Below are positions 39,091-49,934 of a DNA stretch of 64,000 bases, in pieces. The notes under the pieces were generated by a model. It was not told where the DNA came from. It saw nothing but the letters and a program-made list of their open reading frames with translations, and did no database searches. This DNA is from an uncultured SAR86 cluster bacterium. Lineage in GTDB: Bacteria > Pseudomonadota > Gammaproteobacteria > Magnimaribacterales > Magnimaribacteraceae. Position numbers and translations under genes: made by a program. The stretch's first letter is position 1, and each line of letters opens with the position of its first letter. The stretch is taken from assembly GCA_902606175.1 (NCBI GenBank), contig CACLEZ010000008.1:1-64000 (forward strand), written 5' to 3'.

Positions 39091-39885
39091 TTATTCTGGG
39101 GAGAAAAAAAGCTTTCTTAGTTCAGTTCCTGGATTTTCTGCTCGCATAAAAGACTCCCCAACCAAAAAGTTTAAAACATCGTAATTGAGTATTTGATCTA
39201 TATCTTCTCTTGTCTTTATTCCACTTTCAGAGACAACTAGTTTGTTCTTTAAGTTTAGAGATAATTCTTTGGTAGTTTTAAGGTCTACTTCGAAGGTACT
39301 CAAATTCCTATTATTAATACCAATAAATGGAAAATCTATTGGTTGAATACGTTCAAGTTCATCTTGGTTATGAATCTCCACCAAAACATCTAGGTCTAGG
39401 CTTTCAGCAATAGTCTTAAACTCCTTAAGTTGACTATCTGATAAAGCAGATACGATTAATAAAATGCAATCTGCACCATATAATTTGCTCTGATAAATCT
39501 GATACTCATTAATAATAAAATCTTTTCTCAAAAGAGGAATCTTTACTTTAGACCTTATATTCTTGAGATATTCTAGAGAGCCGTGAAAGAATTTTTCGTC
39601 AGTCAATATGCTCAGACAAGTAGCATTATTTTCCTCGTATTGTTTAGCGATAGTTTCAGGTGAAAAGATTTCTCTAATCACACCTTTGCTAGGAGAAGCC
39701 TTTTTTATCTCTGCAATTACAGATACAAGTCCTTCATTAGTTCTTTGCTGGATAGATTCAATAAATCCTCGTCTTGGAGGCAAGTCTAGAATCTTAGATT
39801 TGATGTCTTCTAGGCTTTCTCTTCTCTTTTCCTCAGTTACTACTGAGTATTTATCTTTTATAATTTCGTCAAGGTAGCTTGCCAT
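39091..39885 (-). CDS. trpC: Indole-3-glycerol phosphate synthase
   Basis: VIAEIKKASPSKGVI; PLLRKDFIINEYQIYQSKLYGADCILLI; VSESGIKTREDI. Confidence 0.98.
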   Translation of the reverse strand: MASYLDEIIKDKYSVVTEEKRRESLEDIKSKILDLPPRRGFIESIQQRTNEGLVSVIAEIKKASPSKGVIREIFSPETIAKQYEENNATCLSILTDEKFFHGSLEYLKNIRSKVKIPLLRKDFIINEYQIYQSKLYGADCILLIVSALSDSQLKEFKTIAESLDLDVLVEIHNQDELERIQPIDFPFIGINNRNLSTFEVDLKTTKELSLNLKNKLVVSESGIKTREDIDQILNYDVLNFLVGESFMRAENPGTELRKLFFSPE

Positions 39886-40901
39886 TAGAATTTAGAGGTG
39901 TATTCAACTAATTGATTAAGTTTTTCAATCCCACCGCCATCTTTCACACATTCATTTGCTAATAAAATACCTGCCTCTAATGAGCTTGATACTTCAGAAA
40001 CATACAGTGCAGCGCCAGCTGCCATCGAGATCATAGAAGAAGCTTCTTGATGTTTATCAACTAGCGCCAATTTAACAAGGTTTAGACTTTCTTCTGGAGA
40101 ATCCACTCGTAACCCATTAAGCGTAGAAGTTTTGAAATTAAAATCTTCGGGGCTAATAGTATATTCAGAGATATCTCCATCTTTCATCTCTATTACAAAC
40201 GTTGGAGAGGCAATACTTATCTCATCCAAGCCATCTTCAGAGTGAATAATCATCGTATGTTCACTCCCCAATTCCTTTAATACATTAGTAATAGGCCTCA
40301 TCCATTTCTTATCATAAACACCCATGACTTGTCTTTTAGCAGATGCGGGATTAGTCAATGGTCCAAGGACATTGAAAATACTCTTTTGAGCAATTTCTTT
40401 TCTAGGACCAACAACATGCTTCATAGCACTATGGTGAGCTGGAGCAAACATAAATCCTAAGCCGATATTTTTTATACAATCTGCCACTTCAGTGGGTTTA
40501 AGTGTAAGAGGAACACCTGCTTGTTCAAGAAGATCGGCACTACCGCTGCTCCTTGTTGCTGACCTATTGCCATGTTTTGCGACTTTTGCTCCACATTGAC
40601 TTGCAACAAATGCAGAAGCTGTTGATACATTAAAAATACCAATTCCTGATCCTCCTGTACCGCAAGTATCTACCAGGTGAGTTAAATCAGTTTTGACTTT
40701 TGCAGAAAGTTCTCTCATTACTTCAACTGCGCCAATTACTTCTTCAACCGTTTCGCCTTTCATAGATAAAGCTATTAAAAAAGCACCGATTTGAGCATCA
40801 GTGGCCTTACCTTCCAATATCTCAAACATAACAGAAGATATTTCTTGTTTTTGAAGATCTTGATTTGAGACTACTTTGCTTATTCCTTCCTGTATGTTCA
40901 T
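39885..40901 (-). CDS. trpD: Anthranilate phosphoribosyltransferase
   Basis: DTCGTGGSGIGIFNVSTASAFV; KHGNRSATRSSGSADLLEQ; FNVLGPLTNPA. Confidence 0.98.
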   Translation of the reverse strand: MNIQEGISKVVSNQDLQKQEISSVMFEILEGKATDAQIGAFLIALSMKGETVEEVIGAVEVMRELSAKVKTDLTHLVDTCGTGGSGIGIFNVSTASAFVASQCGAKVAKHGNRSATRSSGSADLLEQAGVPLTLKPTEVADCIKNIGLGFMFAPAHHSAMKHVVGPRKEIAQKSIFNVLGPLTNPASAKRQVMGVYDKKWMRPITNVLKELGSEHTMIIHSEDGLDEISIASPTFVIEMKDGDISEYTISPEDFNFKTSTLNGLRVDSPEESLNLVKLALVDKHQEASSMISMAAGAALYVSEVSSSLEAGILLANECVKDGGGIEKLNQLVEYTSKF

Positions 40902-41470
40902 TACGAGTAAATATCCAAAAAGTTTATAAGAAGGGATTTGCCGTGTTCAGTAGAGATGGATTCCGGATGAAACTGTATTCCGGTGACTGGTTCTGAATTA
41001 TGTTGAATAGCCATTATTGTCCCATCTTCAGATCTAGCCGTGATATCAAATTCTTTTGAAAGTGATGACTCTTCAATAACAAGAGAATGGTATCTTGTGG
41101 CGAGAAATTCGTTTTCTACTGAAGAGAATATACCTTCTCCATTATGATTAATTTTCGAAAGTTTGCCGTGCATAATCTCATTAGCTTTTATTATATTTGC
41201 ACCATAAGCAGAGCCAATGGATTGATGGCCTAGGCAAACACCTAAAATGGGTACTTTACCTGAAAATTCTTTGATCACATCAATGGATATTCCGGCTTCT
41301 TTTGGCGTACAAGGGCCAGGAGATATAACAATATAATCTGGAGATTTCTTTTTAATTTCCTGAATGCTTATTTCATCATTCCTATGCACCTCTACTTCCT
41401 GTGACATTTCGTAAAAGTATTGAACAAGGTTGTATGTGAAAGAATCATAGTTATCTATCATAAGTAACAT
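40901..41470 (-). CDS. trpG: Anthranilate synthase component II
   Basis: LLMIDNYDSFTYNLVQY; ISPGPCTPKEAGIS; LGVCLGHQSIGSAYG; GIQFHPESI. Confidence 0.97.
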   Translation of the reverse strand: MLLMIDNYDSFTYNLVQYFYEMSQEVEVHRNDEISIQEIKKKSPDYIVISPGPCTPKEAGISIDVIKEFSGKVPILGVCLGHQSIGSAYGANIIKANEIMHGKLSKINHNGEGIFSSVENEFLATRYHSLVIEESSLSKEFDITARSEDGTIMAIQHNSEPVTGIQFHPESISTEHGKSLLINFLDIYS

Positions 41471-41473
41471 ATC

Positions 41474-42916
41474 TCAACCTTCTAGTTTTTCCTGTACCAT
41501 TTCTGCAGCTTTGAAAATAGCTCGACCTTTATTTAGTGATTCTTTCCATTCTAGATCCGGAACTGAGTCTGCAACCCAGCCTCCTCCTGCCTGAATATAG
41601 AGTACTTCGTCTTTAATAACTGCTGTCCTGATTGCAATTGCCATATCCATATTACCCTGCCAAGAAAGGTATCCTATTGCTCCACCATAAATACCTCTTT
41701 TCACAGGCTCAAATTCATCAATGATCTCCATAGCTCTTATTTTAGGAGCCCCTGAAACAGTTCCTGCAGGAAAAGTAGCCTTAAATAAATCAATAGCAGA
41801 CAAGCCATCTTCCAATTCAGCTTCAACATTAGAAACCATATGCATAACGTGACTATATCTTTCTATCCCAAATTGTTCAGTAACATTTACAGTACCAGGT
41901 TTGGCAATTCGTCCTACATCGTTCCTTCCTAAATCAATTAACATGAGATGCTCCGCAATTTCTTTAGGATCATTGATCATATCTTTTTCCATAGCTATAT
42001 CATCTGCATCATCTTTACCTCTTCTTCTGGTACCAGCTATTGGTCTAACCGTAACTTTATTGTCTTCAAGTCTTGCTAAGATTTCTGGAGACGATCCCAC
42101 TATATGAAAATCATGTAAGTTTAAGTAGTACATATAAGGCGATGGATTTAATTGCCTAATAGATCTATACAAAGCTACCGGATCGGCAGTAAAAGGAAGA
42201 GACATACGTTGCGAACAAACAACTTGCATGATATCTCCCTCTTCGATGTATTTTTTTGCTTTCTCTACTGAATTTTTAAATTCATCTTCGCCAAATCCAG
42301 ATATGAAATCAGATTCATTTATAGTTTTTTCAGGTTTCTTGAAATCTTGAAATTTAAGAGGCTCTTTAAGTTTTTCTTCTAACTCATCTAATCGTCTCTC
42401 TGCAATATCTCGATCATCTTCACTATCAATTAATATAATTAAATGAAGTTTATTCTTTAGATTATCGAATACAGCAACTTCTTCAGAGACCATAAATAAG
42501 GCATCTGGTGTCCCTAAAGAATCCGGAGGAACGGATTTGATCAATTTCTTTTCAATGTATCTGACACAATCATATGAAAAATAACCTACAAGACCACCAT
42601 TAAACTTTGGTAAATTTCTATCTTCTTCAAGAGTGTAGCTTTTCTGTAGCTGATCTAAATAATCTAAGGGATCATCTGCAGTTATAATCTCAATTTGTTT
42701 ACCATCCTGAAGAATTACAACTTCATTTTTTATAACCTTTATTAATCGCCTGGCTTTTAAGCCGATAAGAGAGTATCTAGCCCACTTATCTCCACCTTCA
42801 ACCGACTCAAATAAGTAACTATAGGAACAATTGGCTAATTTTCTGTAGACACTAAGAGGAGTCTCCATATCGGCTAAGATTTCGCGAGAAATTGGAATTT
42901 TTTTTTGTATATCCAC
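41474..42916 (-). CDS. trpE: Anthranilate synthase component I
   Basis: VVCSQRMSLPF; PIAGTRRRGKDD; LMLIDLGRNDVGRIAKPGTV; GTVSGAPKIRAMEIIDE. Confidence 0.98.
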   Translation of the reverse strand: MDIQKKIPISREILADMETPLSVYRKLANCSYSYLFESVEGGDKWARYSLIGLKARRLIKVIKNEVVILQDGKQIEIITADDPLDYLDQLQKSYTLEEDRNLPKFNGGLVGYFSYDCVRYIEKKLIKSVPPDSLGTPDALFMVSEEVAVFDNLKNKLHLIILIDSEDDRDIAERRLDELEEKLKEPLKFQDFKKPEKTINESDFISGFGEDEFKNSVEKAKKYIEEGDIMQVVCSQRMSLPFTADPVALYRSIRQLNPSPYMYYLNLHDFHIVGSSPEILARLEDNKVTVRPIAGTRRRGKDDADDIAMEKDMINDPKEIAEHLMLIDLGRNDVGRIAKPGTVNVTEQFGIERYSHVMHMVSNVEAELEDGLSAIDLFKATFPAGTVSGAPKIRAMEIIDEFEPVKRGIYGGAIGYLSWQGNMDMAIAIRTAVIKDEVLYIQAGGGWVADSVPDLEWKESLNKGRAIFKAAEMVQEKLEG

Positions 42917-42920
42917 TATT

Positions 42921-43595
42921 TTAGAGAGCTTCTAAAGAGGATCTCATTTGTTTAATTATCTTAGAATAGTCTTCTTGATTAAAAATAGCTGATCCAGCAA
43001 CAAAAGTATCGGCACCTGCTTCAGCTACTGTAGCAATATTTTCTAAGTTAATTCCACCATCGACCTCAAGTCTTATATCTAGATTTTTCTTATCAATCGT
43101 ATCTCTTACTTTTGTGACTTTCGTAAGTACAGAATCAATAAATTTTTGTCCTCCAAAACCGGGGTTAACGGACATTAGCAGAATCATATCTAATTTATCG
43201 ATTGACTCCTCAATTAAACTCAGCGGAGTTGCAGGATTGAGAACTAAGCCAGCTTTACAATCATGGCTTTTGATAAGTTCTATTGACCTATCTATATGAT
43301 CAGTAGCTTCAGGGTGAAAAGTAATATAAGTTGATCCTGCTTTTGCAAAACTCTCTATTAAACTATCCACTGGTTTGACCATCAAATGAGTGTCTATAGG
43401 TGCTTTGATTCCATAATCTCGCAATGCCTTACATACCATAGGCCCAATAGTTAGATTGGGCACATAATGATTATCCATAACATCAAAATGAATCCAGTCA
43501 GCACCAGAATTTAAGACACTCTTAGATTCTTCACCCAGGCGAGCAAAGTCTGCTGACAAGATAGAAGGCGCAATTATGTATTCTTTAGTTGTCAT
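42921..43595 (-). CDS. rpe: Ribulose-phosphate 3-epimerase
   Basis: [55 protein letters not shown]. Confidence 0.98.
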   Translation of the reverse strand: MTTKEYIIAPSILSADFARLGEESKSVLNSGADWIHFDVMDNHYVPNLTIGPMVCKALRDYGIKAPIDTHLMVKPVDSLIESFAKAGSTYITFHPEATDHIDRSIELIKSHDCKAGLVLNPATPLSLIEESIDKLDMILLMSVNPGFGGQKFIDSVLTKVTKVRDTIDKKNLDIRLEVDGGINLENIATVAEAGADTFVAGSAIFNQEDYSKIIKQMRSSLEAL

Positions 43596-43607
43596 TAGGA
43601 TGCAAGT

Positions 43608-44273
43608 TTACTCCTCGCTCAGTAAACCGTCTAATCTTTCAACATCTTCTAGCGTATTGAGATTCTCGTATCTTCCTTTAAATATCTCACCTGAAACAAG
43701 ATTATTTGAAGAAGCTGGTTTTAGAATATCATTCCAAAGTTCCAGAGGTCCTATCTCAGACAAACTAAACAAATCTGGTGAAATAATCATTATTCCGGAG
43801 AAAGTATATTTATTTTCTTCTAGGTCAGACCTAACATAACCATCAATAAGCGAAACATCTCCTTTTGAATTGCTCTCAGGATTAGGAATAAGAATCATAT
43901 GCGCCAAGAATTCATCCTTAAGCTCCAAATTATTAAAATTAAAATCTGTCCATATATCTGAACTAAGAACAAAAAAAGGTTCCTCAAAGTGGTGTATAGC
44001 ATTTTGTATTCCGCCCCCCGTGCCCAATAGTTCTTTTTCCAGGGAATAGGAAATCTTGAGCCCATAATCTGAACCATCTCCAAGTAAGTTAACTATCTTT
44101 TCACCTTGATGGTGAAGATTTATAACAATTTCTTCAATATTGGTATTTTTTAAGGTTTTAATTATCCTTTCAATCAAGGAAACGCCGCCAACTTTTACCA
44201 ATGGCTTAGGATTATCCTCTGTAAATGGAAGAAGTCTTTTGCCCCTCCCTGCTGCAAGTAAAAATGCTTTCAT
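43608..44273 (-). CDS. murU: N-acetylmuramate alpha-1-phosphate uridylyltransferase (MurU-type nucleotidyltransferase)
   Basis: MKAFLLAAGRGKRLLPFTEDNPKPLVKVGG; LGTGGGIQNA; paired with amgK next to lptD. Confidence 0.9.
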   Translation of the reverse strand: MKAFLLAAGRGKRLLPFTEDNPKPLVKVGGVSLIERIIKTLKNTNIEEIVINLHHQGEKIVNLLGDGSDYGLKISYSLEKELLGTGGGIQNAIHHFEEPFFVLSSDIWTDFNFNNLELKDEFLAHMILIPNPESNSKGDVSLIDGYVRSDLEENKYTFSGIMIISPDLFSLSEIGPLELWNDILKPASSNNLVSGEIFKGRYENLNTLEDVERLDGLLSEE

Positions 44274-45283
44274 TGAATATTTCTTAAAGTTTTAATGAGT
44301 TTCGGTTCAACTTTTTCTGTTAAAAAGTTAGCCAATTCTTTCAGTGAAGCATATTTTTCTAGGTCTACTTTAAGAAATCTTAGAGTCTGTTTTAAATCCT
44401 TAAGTCTAAAAGATTTTTTATCTCTAATGTGTAATCTTGATAGTGTTCCTAAAATCCTGAACTGGCGTTGGAAACCAGCAAAATCTAAATCCTTTTCAAG
44501 GTCTGAGAGTTTTAACTCTTCTAATTTTTTACCCTTGATACCTTCCATATAGAATTTTAGATAATTTAGTAAATCTTCATGACACAATGGGTTTTCTATA
44601 TCTTTTAAAATCGACACGAGATCTATGGCATAAGGTCCTAAGCATAAATCTTGGAAATCTAATATTCCAATTTCATTTTTTTCTAAAAGCATAAGGTTTC
44701 GGAATTCGAAATCAAAATGACATATTACATGGGATTGTTGTGAACACTCTCTAGCTATTAGCTCCCAACTATCATCTAGCGTTTTTTTATCATTAGTAGA
44801 ATAGTCTAATTCTAAAAAACCCTTAAAAAACCACTCTTCAAAAAGACACATTTGCTGTTTCAATATCTTCGGCGTAAGCTTGAGGAGATCAGCAGGTGGT
44901 TTAATTTCTTGAAGTTGATGGATTTTTTGTAATGATTTTTTAAAAAGGAACTCTTTATTTTCTTCATTTATTTCCAGTTGAACGACTTTGTCACCGAAAT
45001 CCTCTAAAATCATAAAACCTTTAAGATGATCTGAAGCTTCTACTTTGGGTACTTTAATACCATTTCTTCTCAGAAAATTTGAATGAATCTCAAATAATTC
45101 ATTTTGTTTAGAATTGGGCTCAGATATCACGCCTATTTTTGTTCCTGTATTGGTCTGAATCCTGAAATAATGCCTCAGACTTGCTTGCTCTCTTAGAGTC
45201 TGCAAACTTTCAATATCTTTAAATCCTAAACTTGATCCTTGAAGTAAGGCCCAATTTAACAAGTCATCTTTCATCTCTGTCAT
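44270..45283 (-). CDS. amgK: Anomeric MurNAc/GlcNAc kinase AmgK-type phosphotransferase
   Basis: VICHFDFEFRNLMLLEKNEIGILDFQDLCLGPYAIDLVSIL; overlaps murU by 4 nt; divergent to lptD. Confidence 0.9.
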   Translation of the reverse strand: MTEMKDDLLNWALLQGSSLGFKDIESLQTLREQASLRHYFRIQTNTGTKIGVISEPNSKQNELFEIHSNFLRRNGIKVPKVEASDHLKGFMILEDFGDKVVQLEINEENKEFLFKKSLQKIHQLQEIKPPADLLKLTPKILKQQMCLFEEWFFKGFLELDYSTNDKKTLDDSWELIARECSQQSHVICHFDFEFRNLMLLEKNEIGILDFQDLCLGPYAIDLVSILKDIENPLCHEDLLNYLKFYMEGIKGKKLEELKLSDLEKDLDFAGFQRQFRILGTLSRLHIRDKKSFRLKDLKQTLRFLKVDLEKYASLKELANFLTEKVEPKLIKTLRNIQ

Positions 45284-45370
45284 AATATTATAGTAATCTG
45301 AAGAGGTCTTCCTTTATGATCTCAACAAGTTTATGGAACAATCACTACCAAAAATACTCTAATTTGTACT

Positions 45371-47584
45371 ATGTCTAAAAAGTACTCCTTTATTTTATTA
45401 ATAATCGTTTCATCTATGATTATTTTTTCAAACCTCTTAAAGGGAAATGAAGACAACACTCTTAAGATAAATTCTATTGACGCAGAAGTTATAGAATCTT
45501 TAGATCAGGAAATTCTTAGTTTAACTGGCAATGTTGTTATTAAAACTGATATTGTTCAATTATGGTCAGATAGAGCAATTTACGACCGTGAAAACCAAAC
45601 CATACAGCTTGAAGGAAATATCAAGGCGTTATCTAAAAACCTTTCTATTGAAGCTCAAAACATGGAAGCTGATTTTATTGATAATGAGTTCTACCTCTCA
45701 AACTCTAGTTTTAACTTTATGGAAAGAGGATTTGGCGAAGCTCAATTTATAAATCTTAAGTTTAATGGTGATATAGAATTATTAAATATTTCAATTACAA
45801 GTTGTAAAAAGGAAGACCTATCTTGGAATTTAAATTCCGAGAGAATAACCATTCTTGAAGATAGAAAGAATGCTGTTATTAAAGATGTGACAATTGAAGT
45901 TAATGAGACACCAATCTTTTATTTGCCTTATGCGAGGACAGCAATAGGAAAAGAAAAATTCTCTGGGTTCCTAGCACCATCTATTAAACAAGGCAAAGAT
46001 GGGCTAGATCTATCAGTGCCTTACTTTTTTAGTTTAGCTCCAAACTATGATTTAACAATCTCACCACGATATATAGAAAAAAGAGGTTCCGGGATCAGTT
46101 CCGAAGGAAGGTTTCTTACTCAAGATTCTGAGGGTCTAATAGCATTCTCATATTTTATTAATGATAGAAAGTTTCTAGATCAAACTAGGGAAAATAAAAA
46201 AAGATGGGCAACAAAAGTATACAGTCAAACAAATTTAGGCTCTAACCTATACCTCAGCATTAGTACTGAACACGTAAGCGATAATCTATACTTTGAAGAC
46301 TTAAATGATGATATCTTAGGTACTCAACAAAAGGATTTCTTGAAGAGAAATCTCAACATCGGCCTCAATACAAAAAATTTGAAAATAATTGGTAGATTGA
46401 AGCAATTTCATAATTTAAATCCTTTTTCTTCCAATGAATATAAAACTCAACCTCACTTGAATATTGAGTATCAAGGAAATGTCTTCGGTATGTCCGCAAG
46501 GTTAGTAACCGACTATGCGAAATTTTCATTTGATGAAAAATTTAATCCATTAAAAAAAGAGACAGACGTAAAGAGAATATACATCGAACCCTCATTATCA
46601 TTTGAAAAAGGCAATGGATCTTCGCTAACTTCATTCAAAGCCGGAAGAAGAGAAACAGAGTACCAAACTAAATTGGATCCTATTGATAACTCATACAACT
46701 GGGCTGAACTAAGTTATAGAATTTATATGGAAAAGAAATCGAAAAATCAATTCCATAGTCTAACTCCGATATTTAAGTATGTTTACATTGATGGAGAAAA
46801 TAATTACGAGAAAAGGATAGATTCAAAACTTCAAAATTTAAACTTTGATACTTTATTTAAAAGGAACTGGTACTCTGGTTCAGACTTTTTTTTAGAGCAG
46901 AATAGATTAATTCTTGGTTTTGAACATAATTTTTATAATGCCAGTAATGGTAATGAAAGATATTTCTCTTTAGGAAGAGCATTCTTTCGTGATAATGAAA
47001 ATAGTCTTAATAATAAGGGTTCTAAAAAATCTTCTATTGTTACTGAGTTCAAAGCCGACATATCAAGTCATCTGAAAATCAATAGTTCATTAGAGTTTGA
47101 TTCTGACTTGGAAAAAATATCTAGAGGAAGTTTAGGAATCGTTTATGAAAGAGAAGAAAGAAAAAATATACAATTAAGATCTATATATAAGAGAGACCCA
47201 AAATATCTAAATTTAATAACTGGTTGGTCTGATGACGGATTGCCTATAAATCAAATTGAACTAATTTCTCAGTGGGAACTTTCTAGTAAATTTTTAGCCT
47301 TTGGAAAAGTCTCCAGAGATTATGAAAAAAATTATTCAAGAGATCTATCCTATGGCATAGAGTATGCCAATTGTTGCTTAAAATTAGGCTTAATGAAAAG
47401 AAAATGGCTCGATCAAAATTACTATCCTTTTTTTGGAATGAATAAAGAAGATATTAATTTAATTGAAGATAGTCCTTTTACCGAAAGAGAAAGGGATAAT
47501 ATTTATTTATTTTTTGAACTAACTGAATTAGGTAGATTTGGAAAGAGGATATCTGAAGTTTTGAGTTCTAGACGATTTCAATAA
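45371..47584 (+). CDS. lptD: LPS-assembly protein LptD
   Basis: N-terminal OstA-like domain (AEVIESLDQEILSLTGNVVIKTDIVQLWSDRAIYDRENQTIQLEGNI) then barrel; PIFYLPYARTAIGKEKFSGFLAPSI; followed by surA. Confidence 0.96.
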   Translation: MSKKYSFILLIIVSSMIIFSNLLKGNEDNTLKINSIDAEVIESLDQEILSLTGNVVIKTDIVQLWSDRAIYDRENQTIQLEGNIKALSKNLSIEAQNMEADFIDNEFYLSNSSFNFMERGFGEAQFINLKFNGDIELLNISITSCKKEDLSWNLNSERITILEDRKNAVIKDVTIEVNETPIFYLPYARTAIGKEKFSGFLAPSIKQGKDGLDLSVPYFFSLAPNYDLTISPRYIEKRGSGISSEGRFLTQDSEGLIAFSYFINDRKFLDQTRENKKRWATKVYSQTNLGSNLYLSISTEHVSDNLYFEDLNDDILGTQQKDFLKRNLNIGLNTKNLKIIGRLKQFHNLNPFSSNEYKTQPHLNIEYQGNVFGMSARLVTDYAKFSFDEKFNPLKKETDVKRIYIEPSLSFEKGNGSSLTSFKAGRRETEYQTKLDPIDNSYNWAELSYRIYMEKKSKNQFHSLTPIFKYVYIDGENNYEKRIDSKLQNLNFDTLFKRNWYSGSDFFLEQNRLILGFEHNFYNASNGNERYFSLGRAFFRDNENSLNNKGSKKSSIVTEFKADISSHLKINSSLEFDSDLEKISRGSLGIVYEREERKNIQLRSIYKRDPKYLNLITGWSDDGLPINQIELISQWELSSKFLAFGKVSRDYEKNYSRDLSYGIEYANCCLKLGLMKRKWLDQNYYPFFGMNKEDINLIEDSPFTERERDNIYLFFELTELGRFGKRISEVLSSRRFQ

Positions 47585-47655
47585 TTGCAACAACTGGAAA
47601 AAAGAAGACAATAGTAAATATGGATCTAACAAAAATACTTTTAATCAAGATTTCA

Positions 47656-48939
47656 ATGAAGAAAAAGATAGTCTTTATCCTGCTAGGTTTTCTGATATCT
47701 ACAAATACTTATACGAAAATTGAGTTGATCGATAGAGTCGTAGCTGTTGTAGATTCAGGCGTAATTATGGAATCTCAACTAAATTCTAGAGTTGAAGAAA
47801 TACTTATAAGATTAAAAAATGATAAAGCCGAACTGCCTCCTTTAAACCTCTTGGAAGAGCAAGTTTTAGATAGATTAATCATTGAAGAAATTCAGCTTCA
47901 GCTAGCGGACAGGGCCGGCATAAAGATTAGTGATTCAGAGCTCAATCAAACACTTTCCAGGGTTTCATCACAAAATAATCTCAGTTTGGAAGAATTCAGA
48001 CTGAAGCTAGAGGCAGAAGGAACTTCTTACAAATCCTTCAGGGATACTATAAAGAAAGAACTTATAATCCAAAGAGTGCAAAGAGGTAAGGTTGGAGCAA
48101 AGATAGATATCTCTGAACAGGAACTCGAAAATTTTATTAATTCCGAAGAAGGCAGAACTCAGCTAGCCGAGCAATACAATGTTCAACATATCCTCCTATC
48201 TGTTAAAAGTGGTTTATCGGAAATAGAAATAGAAGCAATTGAAAACGAAGCAGTTTCATTATTAGAAAGACTTGAAAATGGAGAAAGTTTTGAAAAGCTT
48301 GCCGCATCTTACTCTGCAGGACAAAAGGCTCTAGAGGGTGGTTTCCTCGGCTGGAGAACTTCCGCAGAACTACCAAGTCTTTTTGCTGAAGTAGTAACAG
48401 GTTTAACAGTTGGAGAAGTAGCGCAACCAGTAAGGAGTGGAGCTGGGTTCCACATACTTAAATTAACTGAAAAAAGAGGAAATACTGTTAAATTCCTAGA
48501 TCAAACTCTAGCAAGGCATATTCTTGTCCAACCCTCTGAAATAAGAACGGAGAATCAAGCTGAAATACTTATCAACGATATCTTCAAAAGATTAAAAGAA
48601 GGAGAAGATTTTAAACAACTTGCCCGACAATTCTCTGAGGATCCTGGGTCAAAAATGGATGGGGGTGAGTTGGGTTGGAGTAATCCTGGAGATTACGATC
48701 CTGCATTTGAAATGACTTTAAATGCAACTGAAATAGGTCAGCTATCCGAACCTGTTAAGTCTTCTTTTGGATGGCATATCATTGAGGTAATGGATCGAAG
48801 AAATGAGGACGTAAGTCAAGAAGAACAAAAAAATAGGGCCTATCAAATAATTTTTAAAAGAAAATTTGATCAAGAACTACAAAGTACTCTTATAGAACTA
48901 AGAGCAGAGGCTTATGTAGATATAAAACTAACCTCATGA
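47656..48939 (+). CDS. surA: Periplasmic chaperone/peptidyl-prolyl isomerase SurA (start revised to MKKKIVFIL; track ORF starts 47620)
   Basis: IELIDRVVAVVDSGVIMESQLNSRV; two parvulin domains. Confidence 0.96.
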   Translation: MKKKIVFILLGFLISTNTYTKIELIDRVVAVVDSGVIMESQLNSRVEEILIRLKNDKAELPPLNLLEEQVLDRLIIEEIQLQLADRAGIKISDSELNQTLSRVSSQNNLSLEEFRLKLEAEGTSYKSFRDTIKKELIIQRVQRGKVGAKIDISEQELENFINSEEGRTQLAEQYNVQHILLSVKSGLSEIEIEAIENEAVSLLERLENGESFEKLAASYSAGQKALEGGFLGWRTSAELPSLFAEVVTGLTVGEVAQPVRSGAGFHILKLTEKRGNTVKFLDQTLARHILVQPSEIRTENQAEILINDIFKRLKEGEDFKQLARQFSEDPGSKMDGGELGWSNPGDYDPAFEMTLNATEIGQLSEPVKSSFGWHIIEVMDRRNEDVSQEEQKNRAYQIIFKRKFDQELQSTLIELRAEAYVDIKLTS

Positions 48940-49934
48940 CCAAAATTGCTGTCTCTTCTGGAGATCCAGCTGGCATAGGTCCCGATATCTGCATTAAAGC
49001 TTTTGGTCAAAAGAAATCACTAGCCTATAAACCAGTAATTTTTGGGAATATAGATCTCTTGAAAGAAAGAGCTGACGAAATCAAGATTAAGATTGATATA
49101 AAGGAATACAGTGGTGAAGATTCAAACTCTCTAACTGGTGAATCTTTATGGGTAGTAGATAGACCTGTGAGCTCGGAAGTAAAATCAGGTAGTCCTGAAC
49201 CAAGAACTGCTAAATACATAATGTCTATTTTCGAAGAGTCAGTTAAAAAAACCATATCAAAGGAATTCGATGCGGTAGTAACGTGTCCAATTAATAAAGA
49301 ATTAATGAATGAAGGAGGCGTATCATTTACTGGCCACACTGAAGAACTAGCAAGTCTTGGTAATACTAAGGACGTTGTAATGATGTTGGCTAATGAGAAA
49401 ATCAAGATAGCATTAGCTACAACTCATCTACCTCTCAGTGAAGTTCCCTCTCATATAAATGAAGATCTTCTTATCAACACGATATCTATAATTAATCAGT
49501 CTCTGAAAAATCACTGGAAATTGGAAAGTCCAATTATCAAAGTACTCGGTTTGAATCCTCATGCCGGAGATGGAGGTTATTTAGGTAGGGAAGAAAAAGA
49601 AATTATTGGCCCTACTTTGGACAAATTAAGAGAGCAAGGTCTAGAAATAATAGGCCCAGTTTCTGCAGATACAGCCTTCGTTGAGTTAGATAAAACTCAA
49701 AAGGCAGATGCTTTTCTTGCAATGTTCCATGATCAAGGACTTCCAGTAATAAAAACTATGGGTTTCGGTGAGACCGTTAATATCACCTTAGGACTACCAT
49801 TCATACGCACTTCTGTGGATCATGGTACTGCATATGATAAGACTGGAACTGGTCAGGCTGATGAATCAAGTCTTCTTGCAGCAACAGAAATGGCATGTTC
49901 AATGAGCAAAAGATCTGAGAATGCAAAAAGCTAA
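48936..49934 (+). CDS. pdxA: 4-hydroxythreonine-4-phosphate dehydrogenase
   Basis: IAVSSGDPAGIGPDICIKA; TGHTEELA; LGLNPHAGDGGYLGREE; RTSVDHGTAYD. Confidence 0.98.
   Translation: MTKIAVSSGDPAGIGPDICIKAFGQKKSLAYKPVIFGNIDLLKERADEIKIKIDIKEYSGEDSNSLTGESLWVVDRPVSSEVKSGSPEPRTAKYIMSIFEESVKKTISKEFDAVVTCPINKELMNEGGVSFTGHTEELASLGNTKDVVMMLANEKIKIALATTHLPLSEVPSHINEDLLINTISIINQSLKNHWKLESPIIKVLGLNPHAGDGGYLGREEKEIIGPTLDKLREQGLEIIGPVSADTAFVELDKTQKADAFLAMFHDQGLPVIKTMGFGETVNITLGLPFIRTSVDHGTAYDKTGTGQADESSLLAATEMACSMSKRSENAKS

Noticed and set aside
43990-44040. C-rich run in murU as a possible phase-variable tract
   Set aside because: Encodes the conserved LGTGGGIQNA nucleotidyltransferase motif; composition is explained by the Gly codons.
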